Shown here: one piece after another, positions 25,854 to 35,200 of the stretch | Position numbering within the stretch: the stretch's first letter is position 1 | Layout: each line of letters starts with the position of its first letter | NCBI GenBank assembly: GCA_035519675.1 | Contig: DATIWB010000026.1 | Coordinates: 1-64,000 of the forward strand | DNA length: 64,000 bases | Origin: RPRB01 sp035519675 | GTDB lineage: Bacteria; Myxococcota; Myxococcia; Myxococcales; Myxococcaceae | Reading direction: 5' to 3' | Notes under the pieces: model-generated | Seen by the model: the letters and a program-made list of their open reading frames with translations, nothing else | What the model was told of the DNA's origin: nothing | Database searches by the model: none | Made by a program: the position numbers and the translations under genes

Positions 25854-26828
25854 TCACAGAGGGAGCAGTGTCCCCAGTCCTGCCTCCCGGGCGCGCCGGA
25901 CCACCACCGACGCCGCGGCCACGTCCGCGAGCGCGAGCCCGAGGTTGCAGGCCATCGTCCGCTGGGCATCGGTGCTCCGCCCCACCCTGCGCCCGGTGAC
26001 CAGCTCGGCGAGGTCGGCGTGCACGGGCGGAAGCCGGGCCACCGGTCCCGATTTCCGCGCCGCCTCGAGCTGCGCCCGGTCGTCGGTGCAGACGAGGTCC
26101 AGCTCCCGGAGCGCCCCGACGCTCCACGGGCTCGCGTAGTCGATGCTGCAGCCGAAGGCTCCCGGCGCGAGCCATCCGGCGCCGATGGGTGGATTGGCCA
26201 GCGAGGCGATGGCCCCGGCGGTGAGGACCACCTCCATGCCCTCTACCACCTCCTGCACCGAGGCATGCGCGCTGGCCTGGAGGCCGTGCTCTCGCGTGAC
26301 CTCGGCGGCGAACGCGGCCGCCCGCTCCGGGTGACGGTCGAAGGCCTTCACCTGCTCGAGGGGCAGGACACGACGCAGCGCCTCCACGTGCGCCCGCGCC
26401 TGGAGCCCGCAGCCCAGCACCCCGAGGCTCCGCGCCTTCGGCCGGGCGAGGAACCGTGCGGAGAGCGCCGAGCACGCCGCCGTGCGCCGCACGGTGAGCC
26501 AGCGGCCGTCCATGACCGCCAGGGGCCGACCGTCGTCCGGGTCGCTCAGCAGCAGCAGCGCGGAGATGCTCGGCTGGCCACGGCTCCGGTTCCCCGGGAA
26601 GGAGCCCACCCACTTCACCGCCGCGACGGATGCGCCCGGCCACAGGGCCGGCATGGCGTGGAAGAAGGAGCCCGCCGACGGCTGCACGCCGATCTTCGCC
26701 GGCGCCTGCGCCCGGCCTTCTCCCAGGTCACGGAAGGCGGTCTCGAGGGCGTGGATGAGCTCGGGCATCGGCAGCCCTGCGGCGCGCACGTCCGCCTCCG
26801 CGAGGTACAAGAGCCGGTTCTCCGACAT
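25854..26828 (-). CDS. Ornithine cyclodeaminase/mu-crystallin family protein
   Basis: 324 residues from the ATG at 26828, which has an AAGGAGTGG site; a frame 16 codons longer lacks one. The NAD(P)-binding fold shows LGVLGCGLQARAHVEALRRV, and the substrate half has AVKWVGSFPGNRSRGQPSI and MDGRWLTVRRTAACSALSA. Family members include ornithine cyclodeaminase, alanine dehydrogenase of the archaeal type and ketimine reductases; the sequence does not tell them apart. It interrupts the array of small paralogous proteins on the opposite strand. Confidence 0.85.
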   Translation of the reverse strand: MSENRLLYLAEADVRAAGLPMPELIHALETAFRDLGEGRAQAPAKIGVQPSAGSFFHAMPALWPGASVAAVKWVGSFPGNRSRGQPSISALLLLSDPDDGRPLAVMDGRWLTVRRTAACSALSARFLARPKARSLGVLGCGLQARAHVEALRRVLPLEQVKAFDRHPERAAAFAAEVTREHGLQASAHASVQEVVEGMEVVLTAGAIASLANPPIGAGWLAPGAFGCSIDYASPWSVGALRELDLVCTDDRAQLEAARKSGPVARLPPVHADLAELVTGRRVGRSTDAQRTMACNLGLALADVAAASVVVRRAREAGLGTLLPL

Positions 26829-26859
26829 CGGCCACTCCTTGAGCCAAGCCCGGCGGACA

Positions 26860-26878
26860 TGTTGCCTCGCCGGCAACA
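26860..26878. promoter_or_regulatory. Inverted repeat upstream of the cyclodeaminase gene
   Basis: TGTTGCC (26860-26866) and GGCAACA (26872-26878) form perfect 7-base arms around a 5-base centre, about 32 bases before the cyclodeaminase ATG. Size and place fit an operator for a dimeric regulator. No regulator gene is adjacent. Confidence 0.35.
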
Positions 26879-27018
26879 GCCGGAGGCCCCTGTAGAGCCA
26901 CGCGCGACCAAAGCGGAGTGGAAATCTTGTGATTCCAGCCCGTTAGGCCCGGCACCGCGGCTGCACCTGTCTGGGTCCGTCGGCCGCCAGGGGCAACGGC
27001 GGCACGGAGGAGCAGGCC

Positions 27019-27267
27019 ATGATGACCGAGATCGAGCGGACCGAGAACAGCAGCTGGATGCGGGTGCGGAGCGTGGCGGCGGGCTTCCTCTGCGTGATGG
27101 GGCTCCCGATCGCTCTGGCGCTGGCGGACGTGCAGCCCGCCGAGACCGCCGTGGCCCCCTCCATCACCGAGTCGGTGCCCGGCTCGGTGCACGTTGCCCA
27201 GGCCGGTCTGGACGTCGGGCCGGGCGCGGACGAGGCCCTCCTGGCGATGTCGCCGTCGAGCCGCTGA
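27019..27267 (+). CDS. Small membrane or secreted protein, paralogue B of three
   Basis: 82 residues, with a GGAGGAGCAGGCC leader before two consecutive Met codons. IERTENSSWMRVR precedes one hydrophobic segment (about 19-36) that could be cleaved after ALA. The polar tail ends with LDVGPGADEALLAMSP, shared with the copy at 25593. The first 40 residues match the copy at 27998 closely (MM..I.RTE..SW.RVR....FLC.MG.P). The upstream leader also resembles those of the other two copies (CCGGCACCGCGGCTGCA here). Function unknown. Confidence 0.6.
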   Translation: MMTEIERTENSSWMRVRSVAAGFLCVMGLPIALALADVQPAETAVAPSITESVPGSVHVAQAGLDVGPGADEALLAMSPSSR

Positions 27268-27426
27268 GGCTTCGCCACCCGGGAATCCAGCACGCGGGGC
27301 CACGGACACGGGTGTGTCGGTGGCCCCGCTCCCGTTGCGGGCCAGGCCGCGAGAACGGGCCCGAGGAGTTCCACGCTCGGCCCTCCGGCAGCCCCGAGGC
27401 CCAGTCGCTCGGGCCAGCTGTCCGAC

Positions 27427-27830
27427 GTGCCGCTGCCGTCCCGGCAGATCATCTACGTCTCGCCGGACGGCCGGACCGCCGCCGCGCTGGATCCGGTGAT
27501 GCAGCCTCTGCTCGTCTCGCTCGAGGACAGAAAGCCGCTGACGGTCCCGGGGCTCGCCCTGGACGCCATCCCCCGCGGGTGGGCCCGCGACGGCCAGCCC
27601 TGGTTCACCTGTGGCGGGACCGCGCCGGTCCGCTGGCCCGGCTCCTCCGGATCGACGTCCAGCGCGGCCAGGTCAACGAGGAGCGGAGCCTCGGGCCTGG
27701 CGAGCCCACCAGCTGGCTGGGCACCGCCCAGGTGGTCCTCTCACCGGACGGCCAGGAGGCGGCGCTGATGTTCGGCCGAACCCTCGGGCACCTTGACGTG
27801 CTGCGGGATCTTCCGGCGGCGCAGCGCTGA
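27427..27830 (+). pseudogene. Frameshifted C-terminal fragment of a PD40/WD40-like beta-propeller protein
   Basis: One frame gives YVSPDGRTAAALDP, then KPLTVPGLALDAIPRGWARDG and PWFTCGGTAPV (to about 27630). The homology then continues in another frame as ARLLRIDVQRGQVNEERSL, VVLSPDGQEAALMFGR and LDVLRDL, with a stop at 27828-27830. This is the order seen at the C-terminus of bacterial proteins that fuse a Ser/Thr kinase or DNA-binding domain to a TolB/PD40 propeller (IP..WS.DG...Y..., then LDL.TG..., then LTPDGK.Y.Y.Y.R.LSDLYLV..L). No N-terminal part is present. At least one indel separates the two frames, so this is a remnant rather than a gene. Confidence 0.6.
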
Positions 27831-27997
27831 GCGCTTGCCTGACACGCAACAAAGGCTCGGCTCGGGGTGGACGTGGAGGTCACACCGCCCGGGCCGACTC
27901 CTCCGTATTTTCACGAACGTGGATCCGGCATGGCGGCTGCAACGTCCGAGGGTGCATGGGCGACAGGAACTGCCTGTTCAGAAAGGAGGAAGTGGCC

Positions 27998-28150
27998 ATG
28001 ATGATCCAGATCGACCGGACCGAGTTCCGCAGCTGGGCGCGGGTGCGGTGCGCCGTGGCGTGCTTCCTCTGCCTGATGGGCTTCCCGTTCCTCTTCCTGG
28101 TCCTCGGGAATCTGCTGCCAGCTGACATGGTGGGGGTTCCCCGAGTCTGA
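27998..28150 (+). CDS. Small membrane protein, paralogue C of three (tail lost)
   Basis: 50 residues, with AAAGGAGGAAGTGGCC before two consecutive Met codons (27998 and 28001). IQIDRTEFRSWARVR is followed by a hydrophobic segment of about 25 residues (CAVACFLCLMGFPFLFLVLG). It lacks the DVGPGxDEALL tail of copies A and B, ending at VGVPRV. Either it is a shortened functional form or it is decaying. As after copy B, a piece of the propeller C-terminus follows. Confidence 0.5.
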   Translation: MMIQIDRTEFRSWARVRCAVACFLCLMGFPFLFLVLGNLLPADMVGVPRV

Positions 28151-28204
28151 GCGAGGCGGGTGGTCGTCCTCCAAGGCGGCCATCCGACCAGCTCGCTCGC
28201 GTGC

Positions 28205-28303
28205 GCCCGCGGTGGTCTCGGCGGACGGCCAGGAGGTGGCGCCGCCGTTCGGCCCCTCGGCCACCTCCACCTGCCTGCGCCTCCTCCGACGGCCCCGCGC
28301 TGA
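28205..28303 (+). pseudogene. Degenerate second copy of the propeller 3' end
   Basis: The 99 bases from GCCCGCGGTGG to GCGCTGA align with the last 105 bases of the remnant ending at 27830, sharing GGACGGCCAGGAGG and the same TGA position. One frame still reads VVSADGQEVAPPFG against VVLSPDGQEAALMFG. Indels have destroyed the rest. It shows that small protein plus propeller end was duplicated as a unit. Confidence 0.45.
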
Positions 28304-28410
28304 AGGAAAGCGCGCAAGGGCTGCGCGTGTCGCCGCGTCAGGCATCGAGAATCACGAGATCTGCTGCATGGAACGCCCCTTGCTCTCTGGCGGGCGAGCG
28401 GAGGTGTGCC

Positions 28411-29838
28411 ATGGCGCGTCCACTCTTCCTTGCCCTCGCTGCCCTGGAGTTCGCGCTGCTCTCCTGCGGAGGCGGTGGGAATGGGAACCAGGGCTCGAGG
28501 AGCGTCGTCCTCACCGGAACGGTCACTGGAACCAGCGTCGCGGCCTACGACGAGACCGGGGGGCGCACCTTGGCCGTGGCCACCGGCAGCACCGTCCCGA
28601 AGAGCTTCTCGCTCACCCTCACCACGGGCCACATCTACGCTCTCTTCCTCTTGGAGAACGAGGGGAGCGCGAACCAGCGCGTCTATCCGCTCTTCGCCGA
28701 CGCCTCGGCGACCATCAACCTCCTGAAGCTCAGCGAGCCCGGAACGATCGACCTCGGATTCGTCGACACCAGCTCGGGAAACGCACTTCCTTCGAAGAAC
28801 CCTCTCTACGCCAATGGGGTCTCGGCGGCTGGCCGCTCCAGCACCATCCCTGCGGACCTGGCAGCGGGGAGCATCGTCTTTGGCTCGGCGGACCTCACCG
28901 GCCGGTGGGCCCTGCACGCCATCGCGGTGACGCCGGCGACGGTGGAGTGGCTCCGGGCGACGGTCGACGTCGCGTCGGACGGGATGGCGTCGTTCGTGGC
29001 CGTGGAGGCCAGCGTTCCCCTCGGGTATCCACCCGCGGTGCTGCTGACTCTGACCCCGGGGGGAATGCTCCAGATGGCGCAGAGCGACTTCCTGGGGGCG
29101 ATGGGGAGCCGCAAGGACCTGGTGGCGTGGACCGCGACCTTCGACCCCCTGGGCCAGACGCTCGGGGTCCTGGTGAGGCAATCGAGCGGACGGACCGGGA
29201 GCGAGCTGGTCGGCGTCTTCGACTTCCACCGGTTCAAGGGCATCGGGAGCGCCGAGAGCACGGGCGGACGGGGGAGCTGGGCCCGGGGCAGGCTGACCAT
29301 CGACGCACAGCTCGGGCTGTCCGTCGTCTCCGGAACCTTCCAGACCAGCGACCCGGCGCACGACACCCCCGGGGGGCTCGACGGGGTGGCCGCGGTGTCC
29401 GGCGATGGGACAGTCACCCTCGGCGGCGACCCGTCATTCCGGGGGACGCTCTCACCGGACGGCAACGCGCTCGTGGCGACGACGACCGACGGCGCTGAGC
29501 ACACCCTGCTCATCCTCCAGCGAGCTTCGTCGGGCGTCGCGGCCACCGCGCTCGACGGCACCTGGAGCCTCCGGCAACTCGAGTACCAGCCCGACACCAT
29601 CGCCGAGTGGACTCGTGGGAAGGCGACGGTGGCTGCGGGAGTCGCCACGCTGATCGAGCTCGCGCCCTCTTCGGGGAGCAGCGATCCGGTCCCGGTGACG
29701 GTCAGCCCCGAGGGCGTGGTCACCATCAGCGGAGACACCGGCTTCCAGGGGACGCTCTCCGCTGGCGGGCGCTTGCTGGTCGGCACGACCAGTGTGGACT
29801 CCGGCGCCACGACGCAGATGGTGGTGCTGGTGAAGTAG
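28411..29838 (+). CDS. Putative lipoprotein with three internal repeats
   Basis: 475 residues. The signal peptide ends in a lipobox ALLSC with the modified Cys at C19, followed by GGGGNGNQG, so it should be anchored in a membrane facing the periplasm or outside. Residues 34-120 form a first beta-rich domain. Three related repeats follow at about 164-256, 286-370 and 383-475. The last two share V-x-x-x-G-x-VTxxGDxxFxGTLSxxGxxLV. The frame is open for 70 more codons upstream, but the ATG at 28411 has a GGAGGTG site and starts the signal peptide. No function is recognised. It is convergent with pbpC, with 35 bases between the genes. Confidence 0.75.
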   Translation: MARPLFLALAALEFALLSCGGGGNGNQGSRSVVLTGTVTGTSVAAYDETGGRTLAVATGSTVPKSFSLTLTTGHIYALFLLENEGSANQRVYPLFADASATINLLKLSEPGTIDLGFVDTSSGNALPSKNPLYANGVSAAGRSSTIPADLAAGSIVFGSADLTGRWALHAIAVTPATVEWLRATVDVASDGMASFVAVEASVPLGYPPAVLLTLTPGGMLQMAQSDFLGAMGSRKDLVAWTATFDPLGQTLGVLVRQSSGRTGSELVGVFDFHRFKGIGSAESTGGRGSWARGRLTIDAQLGLSVVSGTFQTSDPAHDTPGGLDGVAAVSGDGTVTLGGDPSFRGTLSPDGNALVATTTDGAEHTLLILQRASSGVAATALDGTWSLRQLEYQPDTIAEWTRGKATVAAGVATLIELAPSSGSSDPVPVTVSPEGVVTISGDTGFQGTLSAGGRLLVGTTSVDSGATTQMVVLVK

Positions 29839-29873
29839 CGCACGGCGGGCAGCGGGCAAGGACCCGGGGGGGC

Positions 29874-32234
29874 TCACTTCCGGTGGGCCTCCCGCGGCCA
29901 TCCGTCTCCGCCGCGGACGCGGATCTCGATCCTGCGCAGCGGCGCGACTCCCGTCGCCTCCCGGAGCTCGAGGCGGTGGACGCCGGCCGTCAGGGCGAGC
30001 CGGGTGCGCCCGAGCGGGTCAAGCGGAGCCGGCGATCCATCCACCTGGAGCTCGCCGGCGCCCCGGACACGCACTGGGATGGTCTGGGACGACACCGGCA
30101 CGCCCGCCTCGAGGAGGAACTCGTCCCCGTCGCGCGGGGTGATGAAGCCCGGCGGCCCGTCGCCGATCGCCCCGGCCCCTACCTCCAGCCGCTCGCGCTC
30201 GGCCCATCCGGTGTACCGGGCATCGAGGGCGAGGACCCTTCGTCCGCCCGCCATCCGGTGCATCGCGCACGGCTCCGCCGGGGCAGTGCCCGGGAGGAAG
30301 ACCTCCTCGTACGAGCCCGGGCAGGCGTCACCGGCCCGGTGCCCCGAGAGCGGGCAGATCCGCACCCGCTCGAACCGCGCCCGGTCCACGAGGGGCGCGG
30401 GGCGGACCCCGGCCATCGCCCGGCGCATCACCCTGGCGAAGAGCGGCCCCGCCCCGGTGATGCCGGAGACCCGCTGCATCGGCTGGCCATCGAAGTTCCC
30501 CACCCAGACCGCCACCGTCCGCTCGCCGGTGAAGCCGACGGTCCAGTTGTCCACGTAGGCGCGGCTGGTGCCGGTCTTTGCCGCCACCGGGAACGGCAGC
30601 CGCAGGGCGTTGTCCAGGCCGAACGCCGGCGCGCGCGCCGTCTCGTCGGAGAGGAGGTCGGTCAGCAGTGCCACCGTGTCGGGCGGCAGGAATCGGCGGG
30701 GAGCGAGCTCGGAGCTGGCCTCGACCCGCTCGCCGAGCGAGTCCGTCGCCGTGCGCACCAGCCGGAGCGGCTCGACCACGCCCCCCCGGGCGAGCCCACG
30801 GTACGCCCGGGCAAGCTCCCAGAGCGAGACGTCGCCGTTTCCGAGCACCAGCCCGGCGCCGTAGTGCTCGGCGCTGGCCTCGAGGGAGGTGAAGCCCGCC
30901 TGACGCAGCACCTCGAGCACCTGCTCGGGACCGAGCGCGTCGGTGAGTTCCACCGCGGGCACGTTGTAGCTGTTGGCCAGCGCGGCCCGGAGGCGCACCG
31001 GCCCGTGCTGGCGCCGGTCGTAGTTCCGGGGGAGCCACGCGCCCCCGGCCGCGCCCACCTCGAGGTCCACGTCGCTGAGCACCGAGGCCGGCGTCCAGCC
31101 GCTGGCCAGCGCCAGCCCGTAGGCGAACGGCTTGAGCGCGCTCCCGGGCTGGCGGCGGGCACGGACCCCGTCGTTCTGACCCTCGTGGGCGTCGTCCAGG
31201 AAGTCCGCCGAACCGACGTAGGCGAGCACCTGGCCCGAGCCGTTGTCCACCACCAGCACCGCGGCCTGGCCGAGGCGGGGATCTGCGGCAAGCTCCGAGC
31301 GCACCGTGCGCTCGACGTCGGCCTGGAGCGCCGGGTCGATGGTGGTCCGCACCTCCACCGCGCGTCCGAGCCCGAGGGTCTCGAGCTTTCCGGCGAGGTC
31401 GACCACCAGATGGGGGGCGCCGAACGGCCGTGACGCCGGAACGACGTCCAGGTCCGCGCCGGCAGCGAGGCGCTCCAGCTCGGGGTCGAGGCGTCCGGCG
31501 CGGCGCATGCGGTGGAGCACCTCGCGCATCGCCCGCCGGGCGAGGTCGGGGTCCCGCCACGGGTCCACCCGGGCGGGGGAGCGGGCGATGGCCGCGAGCA
31601 GCGCTGCCTGTCCTGCCGACAAGGTGCTCGCCGGCCGACCGAAGTAGGCCTGCGCTGCGGCCTCCACGCCGACGAGGTCGTGTCCGAGGGCCACCCGGTC
31701 CAGGTAGGCCCGGAGCAGGTCCTCGCGCGGCAGGTGGGCCGAGAGCCGGAGCGCCCAGAGCGCCTCCTGCGCCTTCCCGGCGAGTGTCCGCCGGCGGGGG
31801 ACGAGCAGTCGTGCGAGCTGCTGGGCGAGCGTCGAGGCACCGCTCACCACCCGGCCGGCCTGGAGGTTGCTCACCGTGGCGCGGGCGATGGCCAGCGGGT
31901 CCACGCCGGGGTGCCACTCGAAGCGGCGGTCCTCCGAGGCGATGAAGGCGTCGCGCAGGACCGCGGGCACGGGCGCATCCGGCGGGAGCGAGACGCTGCG
32001 CGAGTCCCGGCGCGAGGGGACCTCCCGGAGGAGCTGGCCGTCGCGGTCGAGCACCCGGACGCTCAGCGTGCCGGCGCGGTCGAGCAGTCCGGCCGGCAAG
32101 GGCCAGGCGACGAGGGTCAGCAACCCCAGCGCGACCGCCCCGGCGGCGACCACCCCCAGACGAGGTCTCAGAGACCTCGTTCTGGAAAAACGCGGCTGAC
32201 TGGAAAAACTGGTCTGCTTCTCGGGGGGTCCCAC
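29874..32234 (-). CDS. pbpC: Penicillin-binding protein 1C (PbpC)
   Basis: 786 residues from a GTG at 32234. A short basic N-terminus and one membrane anchor (about 27-48) precede the GT51 glycosyltransferase domain, whose catalytic Glu is in IASEDRRFEWHPGVD (E101) with STLAQQLARLL following. The transpeptidase domain has S365 in RQPGSALKPF (SxxK), ALANSYN (SxN) and AAKTGTS (KTG). The C-terminal about 95 residues are the BiPBP_C domain. It polymerises and cross-links peptidoglycan. It lies 20 bases after the alpha-2-macroglobulin gene, its usual partner. A GTG at 32153 is a possible alternative start but would remove the basic residues before the anchor. Confidence 0.92.
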   Translation of the reverse strand: MGPPEKQTSFSSQPRFSRTRSLRPRLGVVAAGAVALGLLTLVAWPLPAGLLDRAGTLSVRVLDRDGQLLREVPSRRDSRSVSLPPDAPVPAVLRDAFIASEDRRFEWHPGVDPLAIARATVSNLQAGRVVSGASTLAQQLARLLVPRRRTLAGKAQEALWALRLSAHLPREDLLRAYLDRVALGHDLVGVEAAAQAYFGRPASTLSAGQAALLAAIARSPARVDPWRDPDLARRAMREVLHRMRRAGRLDPELERLAAGADLDVVPASRPFGAPHLVVDLAGKLETLGLGRAVEVRTTIDPALQADVERTVRSELAADPRLGQAAVLVVDNGSGQVLAYVGSADFLDDAHEGQNDGVRARRQPGSALKPFAYGLALASGWTPASVLSDVDLEVGAAGGAWLPRNYDRRQHGPVRLRAALANSYNVPAVELTDALGPEQVLEVLRQAGFTSLEASAEHYGAGLVLGNGDVSLWELARAYRGLARGGVVEPLRLVRTATDSLGERVEASSELAPRRFLPPDTVALLTDLLSDETARAPAFGLDNALRLPFPVAAKTGTSRAYVDNWTVGFTGERTVAVWVGNFDGQPMQRVSGITGAGPLFARVMRRAMAGVRPAPLVDRARFERVRICPLSGHRAGDACPGSYEEVFLPGTAPAEPCAMHRMAGGRRVLALDARYTGWAERERLEVGAGAIGDGPPGFITPRDGDEFLLEAGVPVSSQTIPVRVRGAGELQVDGSPAPLDPLGRTRLALTAGVHRLELREATGVAPLRRIEIRVRGGDGWPREAHRK
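32156..32185. repeat. Near-perfect inverted repeat with adjacent direct repeats at the start of pbpC
   Basis: ACGAGGTCT (32160-32168) and AGACCTCGT (32172-32180) are perfect arms with a 3-base centre. The stem extends with CCAG/CTGG across a one-base bulge. Just beside it CTGGAAAAAC occurs twice (32182-32191 and 32200-32209). The hairpin lies about 50-80 bases inside the pbpC message if the GTG at 32234 is used, or in its leader if the GTG at 32153 is used. Confidence 0.6.
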
Positions 32235-32254
32235 CGGGCGCGGGCCGTCGCCCC

Positions 32255-35200
32255 TCAGCGGGCCGCGACGCTCCCCTCCTCGAGGACCTGGAAGTTGCTC
32301 CCCTCCGAACGGCCGAAGACCTCGGGGGCGTACATCGCCTCCGCCCGGGCCGGGACGAGGAGGTAGTCGCCCGGAGTCGTCGCCCGGGCGACGACCGAGA
32401 CGGTGTGCACGCCCGGGGGCAGCTCGTTGGAGAAGAACAGCGCCCGGTCGTCGCGCAGCTCGGTGTGGTTGAACGGGTTCCAGAAGCCGAGCACCCAGGC
32501 CGGGACCCCCGCCTCCCGCGCATCCTGCATCTCGTCCGTCTCGGTGTCGGCCGAGGGCTCTCCACGAGACAGACGCGCGGTGGTGGCCAGCGTGGTGTCC
32601 ACGGCCTCGAGCCCGGCGGGGAACGGAATCTCCAGCGCCACGTTGGTCCGGGCGGCCGGTGTGCCCACCCGGACCTTGATCCTCACCAGCTCGCCCGCCT
32701 TGACGGCCTGGAGCTGACCGCCGCCCGAGTACGGCTCGATCCACCGCTGGACGACCAGCCCGCGCTCGAGCGCGGTGCGCGGCATCTCCGCCGGCGCATA
32801 GCGCAGCACCGCGGTGTAGGAGAGCATGCCGGCCTTCCCGTCCCGCAGGAACTCGAAGGCCGCCGACTTCCCGAGCTGCGGCAGCTCCTTCATCGGGAGC
32901 ACCGTCCGGCGGACCTCCATGCTCCGGCCGCGGAACTCCGAGTCGGCCACCTGCTTTCCGCCGATGAGCACCCTGGCGACGAAGTCCGGTGAATCCTTCT
33001 CCCGCGTCCGCACCACCTCGGTCAGCGCCATCAGCGCAAAGGCAGACTCCTGGGTGGTCTTGTACCGGCCATCCGGACCACGGGTCTGGACGAGGTAACG
33101 GGCCATCTTCCCGACGTAGGGATGGTCGGGCATGACGTTCACCAGGGTCTGCAGGGCGATGGCGGTGGTCCGCAGGTCGCTCGACCAGTCGGACTGGTAG
33201 CTGACACCGCTCATCTCCTCGAGGTGGAGGGTGCCCGAGGTCTCCTTCGCCCGGTCCAGCAGATCGGTGGTCAGCGCCTTCGCCGCAGCCCGGTCGCCGC
33301 CGCCGACCCACAGGGCGTCCGCGAGCATCGCCTTGCCGTAGAAGGGAAGCTCTGCGCGGCGGGCGAACAGGGCCGAGGCGCTCGAGGCCTGCGGGGCCCT
33401 CGTCCGGGCGAGCGCGTACACCGCGAACGCCCGCGTCCCCGGGTCCACCTCGCGCGACCACCACGAACAGGTGGCCACGCTGCCGGCCGCCACCTTCGCC
33501 AGGAACTGTTGCCCCCTGCGGAGCCCGTCGCGGTCCACCGGGTAGCCCACCTCTGCCGCCCGGCCGAGCGCGAGGACGGCGTAGGCCGACCCGTGCGGCG
33601 AGCTGCAGCTGTCGGAGCTCCAGTAGCCGTAGCCGCCGTCGTGATGCTGCAGCGCCTCGATGGCCTTGACCGTCTTGGCCGCCACCTCGTCGGGGTCGGT
33701 CGTCCCCCAGCGGGCGATGGCGTCCTCCCCCACCCAGCCGCGGGCGCTCTCCGGCCTCCAGGGCAGCTTGAACACCCCGTGCAGCTCGCGGAGCGCGACG
33801 AAGGGGACGAGCCGCGACGACATCTGCTCCAGGCAGCCGTACGGGTAGTCGACGAGCTGCCGCATCGCCTCGCCGTAGCCCCCGAGCACGGTGGAGGCCA
33901 TCGTGACCTCGAGGCCGCCCACGTCCGGACGCACGCCGGCGGGCGTGGAGAGCTGCTCGCGCGCGGTGTCCTTGGTCTCGCCGGCGAGGGCCACCGCCTC
34001 GATCTGCGTGGGGATTCGGACCGGGAGCCGCTGCTCCACCGCGTCCTGCTCGCCGCCGCCGCTGACCGCGAAGCGGAGCACCGCCTCCCCCGAGCCCTCG
34101 GCCAGGTAGCGGAAGCGCACCTCGCGGGGCTTCCCCTCGGGCAGCGCCACGGTGCGCCTCGTCTCCCCCAGGAGCTTCAAGGGGCCGCTGGCGGTGGCGG
34201 AGACCTCGACCTCCTTGATCTTCCCCGACGGCGCGTGGACCACCACCCCGGCCTCCACCGTGTCTCCCACCCGGGCGAGCCGGGGGAGCGCCGGCATCGC
34301 CAGCAGCGGCTTGGCCACCTGGATGCTGCTCCCGCCCTTCCCTCCGCGGTCGCCCCGGTCGATGGCCAGCGCCATGATCCGGTAGGTGGTCAGGTTGTCG
34401 GGGAGCGTGAACTCGACCTCGGCCCGCCCGTCCACGCCGGTGACCACCGCCGGAGCGAAGAGCACCGTGGTCTTGAACCGCGAGCGGATGCCGCCGCCGC
34501 CCTCGGCGCCACCGCCGCCTCCGCTGCTCATCCCCTTGTCGGCATAGACCGTCCGGCGAACGAGGTGGATGAGCGGCTCGCCGATGCGCACCGAGAGGCC
34601 GCGCTCGGGCTGGAGCGCGTCCAGTGGATCCGGCGGCTCGTACCCGGTGAGCCGGAGCACACCCTCGTCCACCGCCCACACGGCGACCTCGGCCGGCACG
34701 GGGGCGCCCTTCCAGTCGCTGGTCCGGAGCGCCACCTTCACCTTCTCCCGCGGCCGGTACTGGGTGCGTTCCGGCGTGACCTCCACCGCGAGGCGCTTGC
34801 TCTTCTTCTCCACCTTCAGCTTCGCGTAGCCGACCCGGACCTGAGGGCGCCCGGGGTCCTCCCCGCTCTCCGGACCGTCGGGCTGAGCAACCCGCCCGCG
34901 CACCAGCACCACGCCCACGTACACGTCCGGGATGCCCCCCTCCCCGACCGGCACCTCGACCGTCGTCGCCGCCCCCTTGAGCCTGAGGTGCCGGGCCGAG
35001 CTCACCCCTTCGCGCTCCACGGTGAGCACCGCCTCGGCCGAGGGAAAGGGGCTCTTCACCAGCACCTTCGCCGTCTCGCCGACGTCGTAGACCGCCTTGT
35101 CGGTGACCAGGTCGATGCGGTCCGAATCGTTGCGCTGCCACGAGACCCACCCCTCGCCGACGACGTACAGCGAGCTCCGCGTGGTCTGGGTGCGCTTCTG

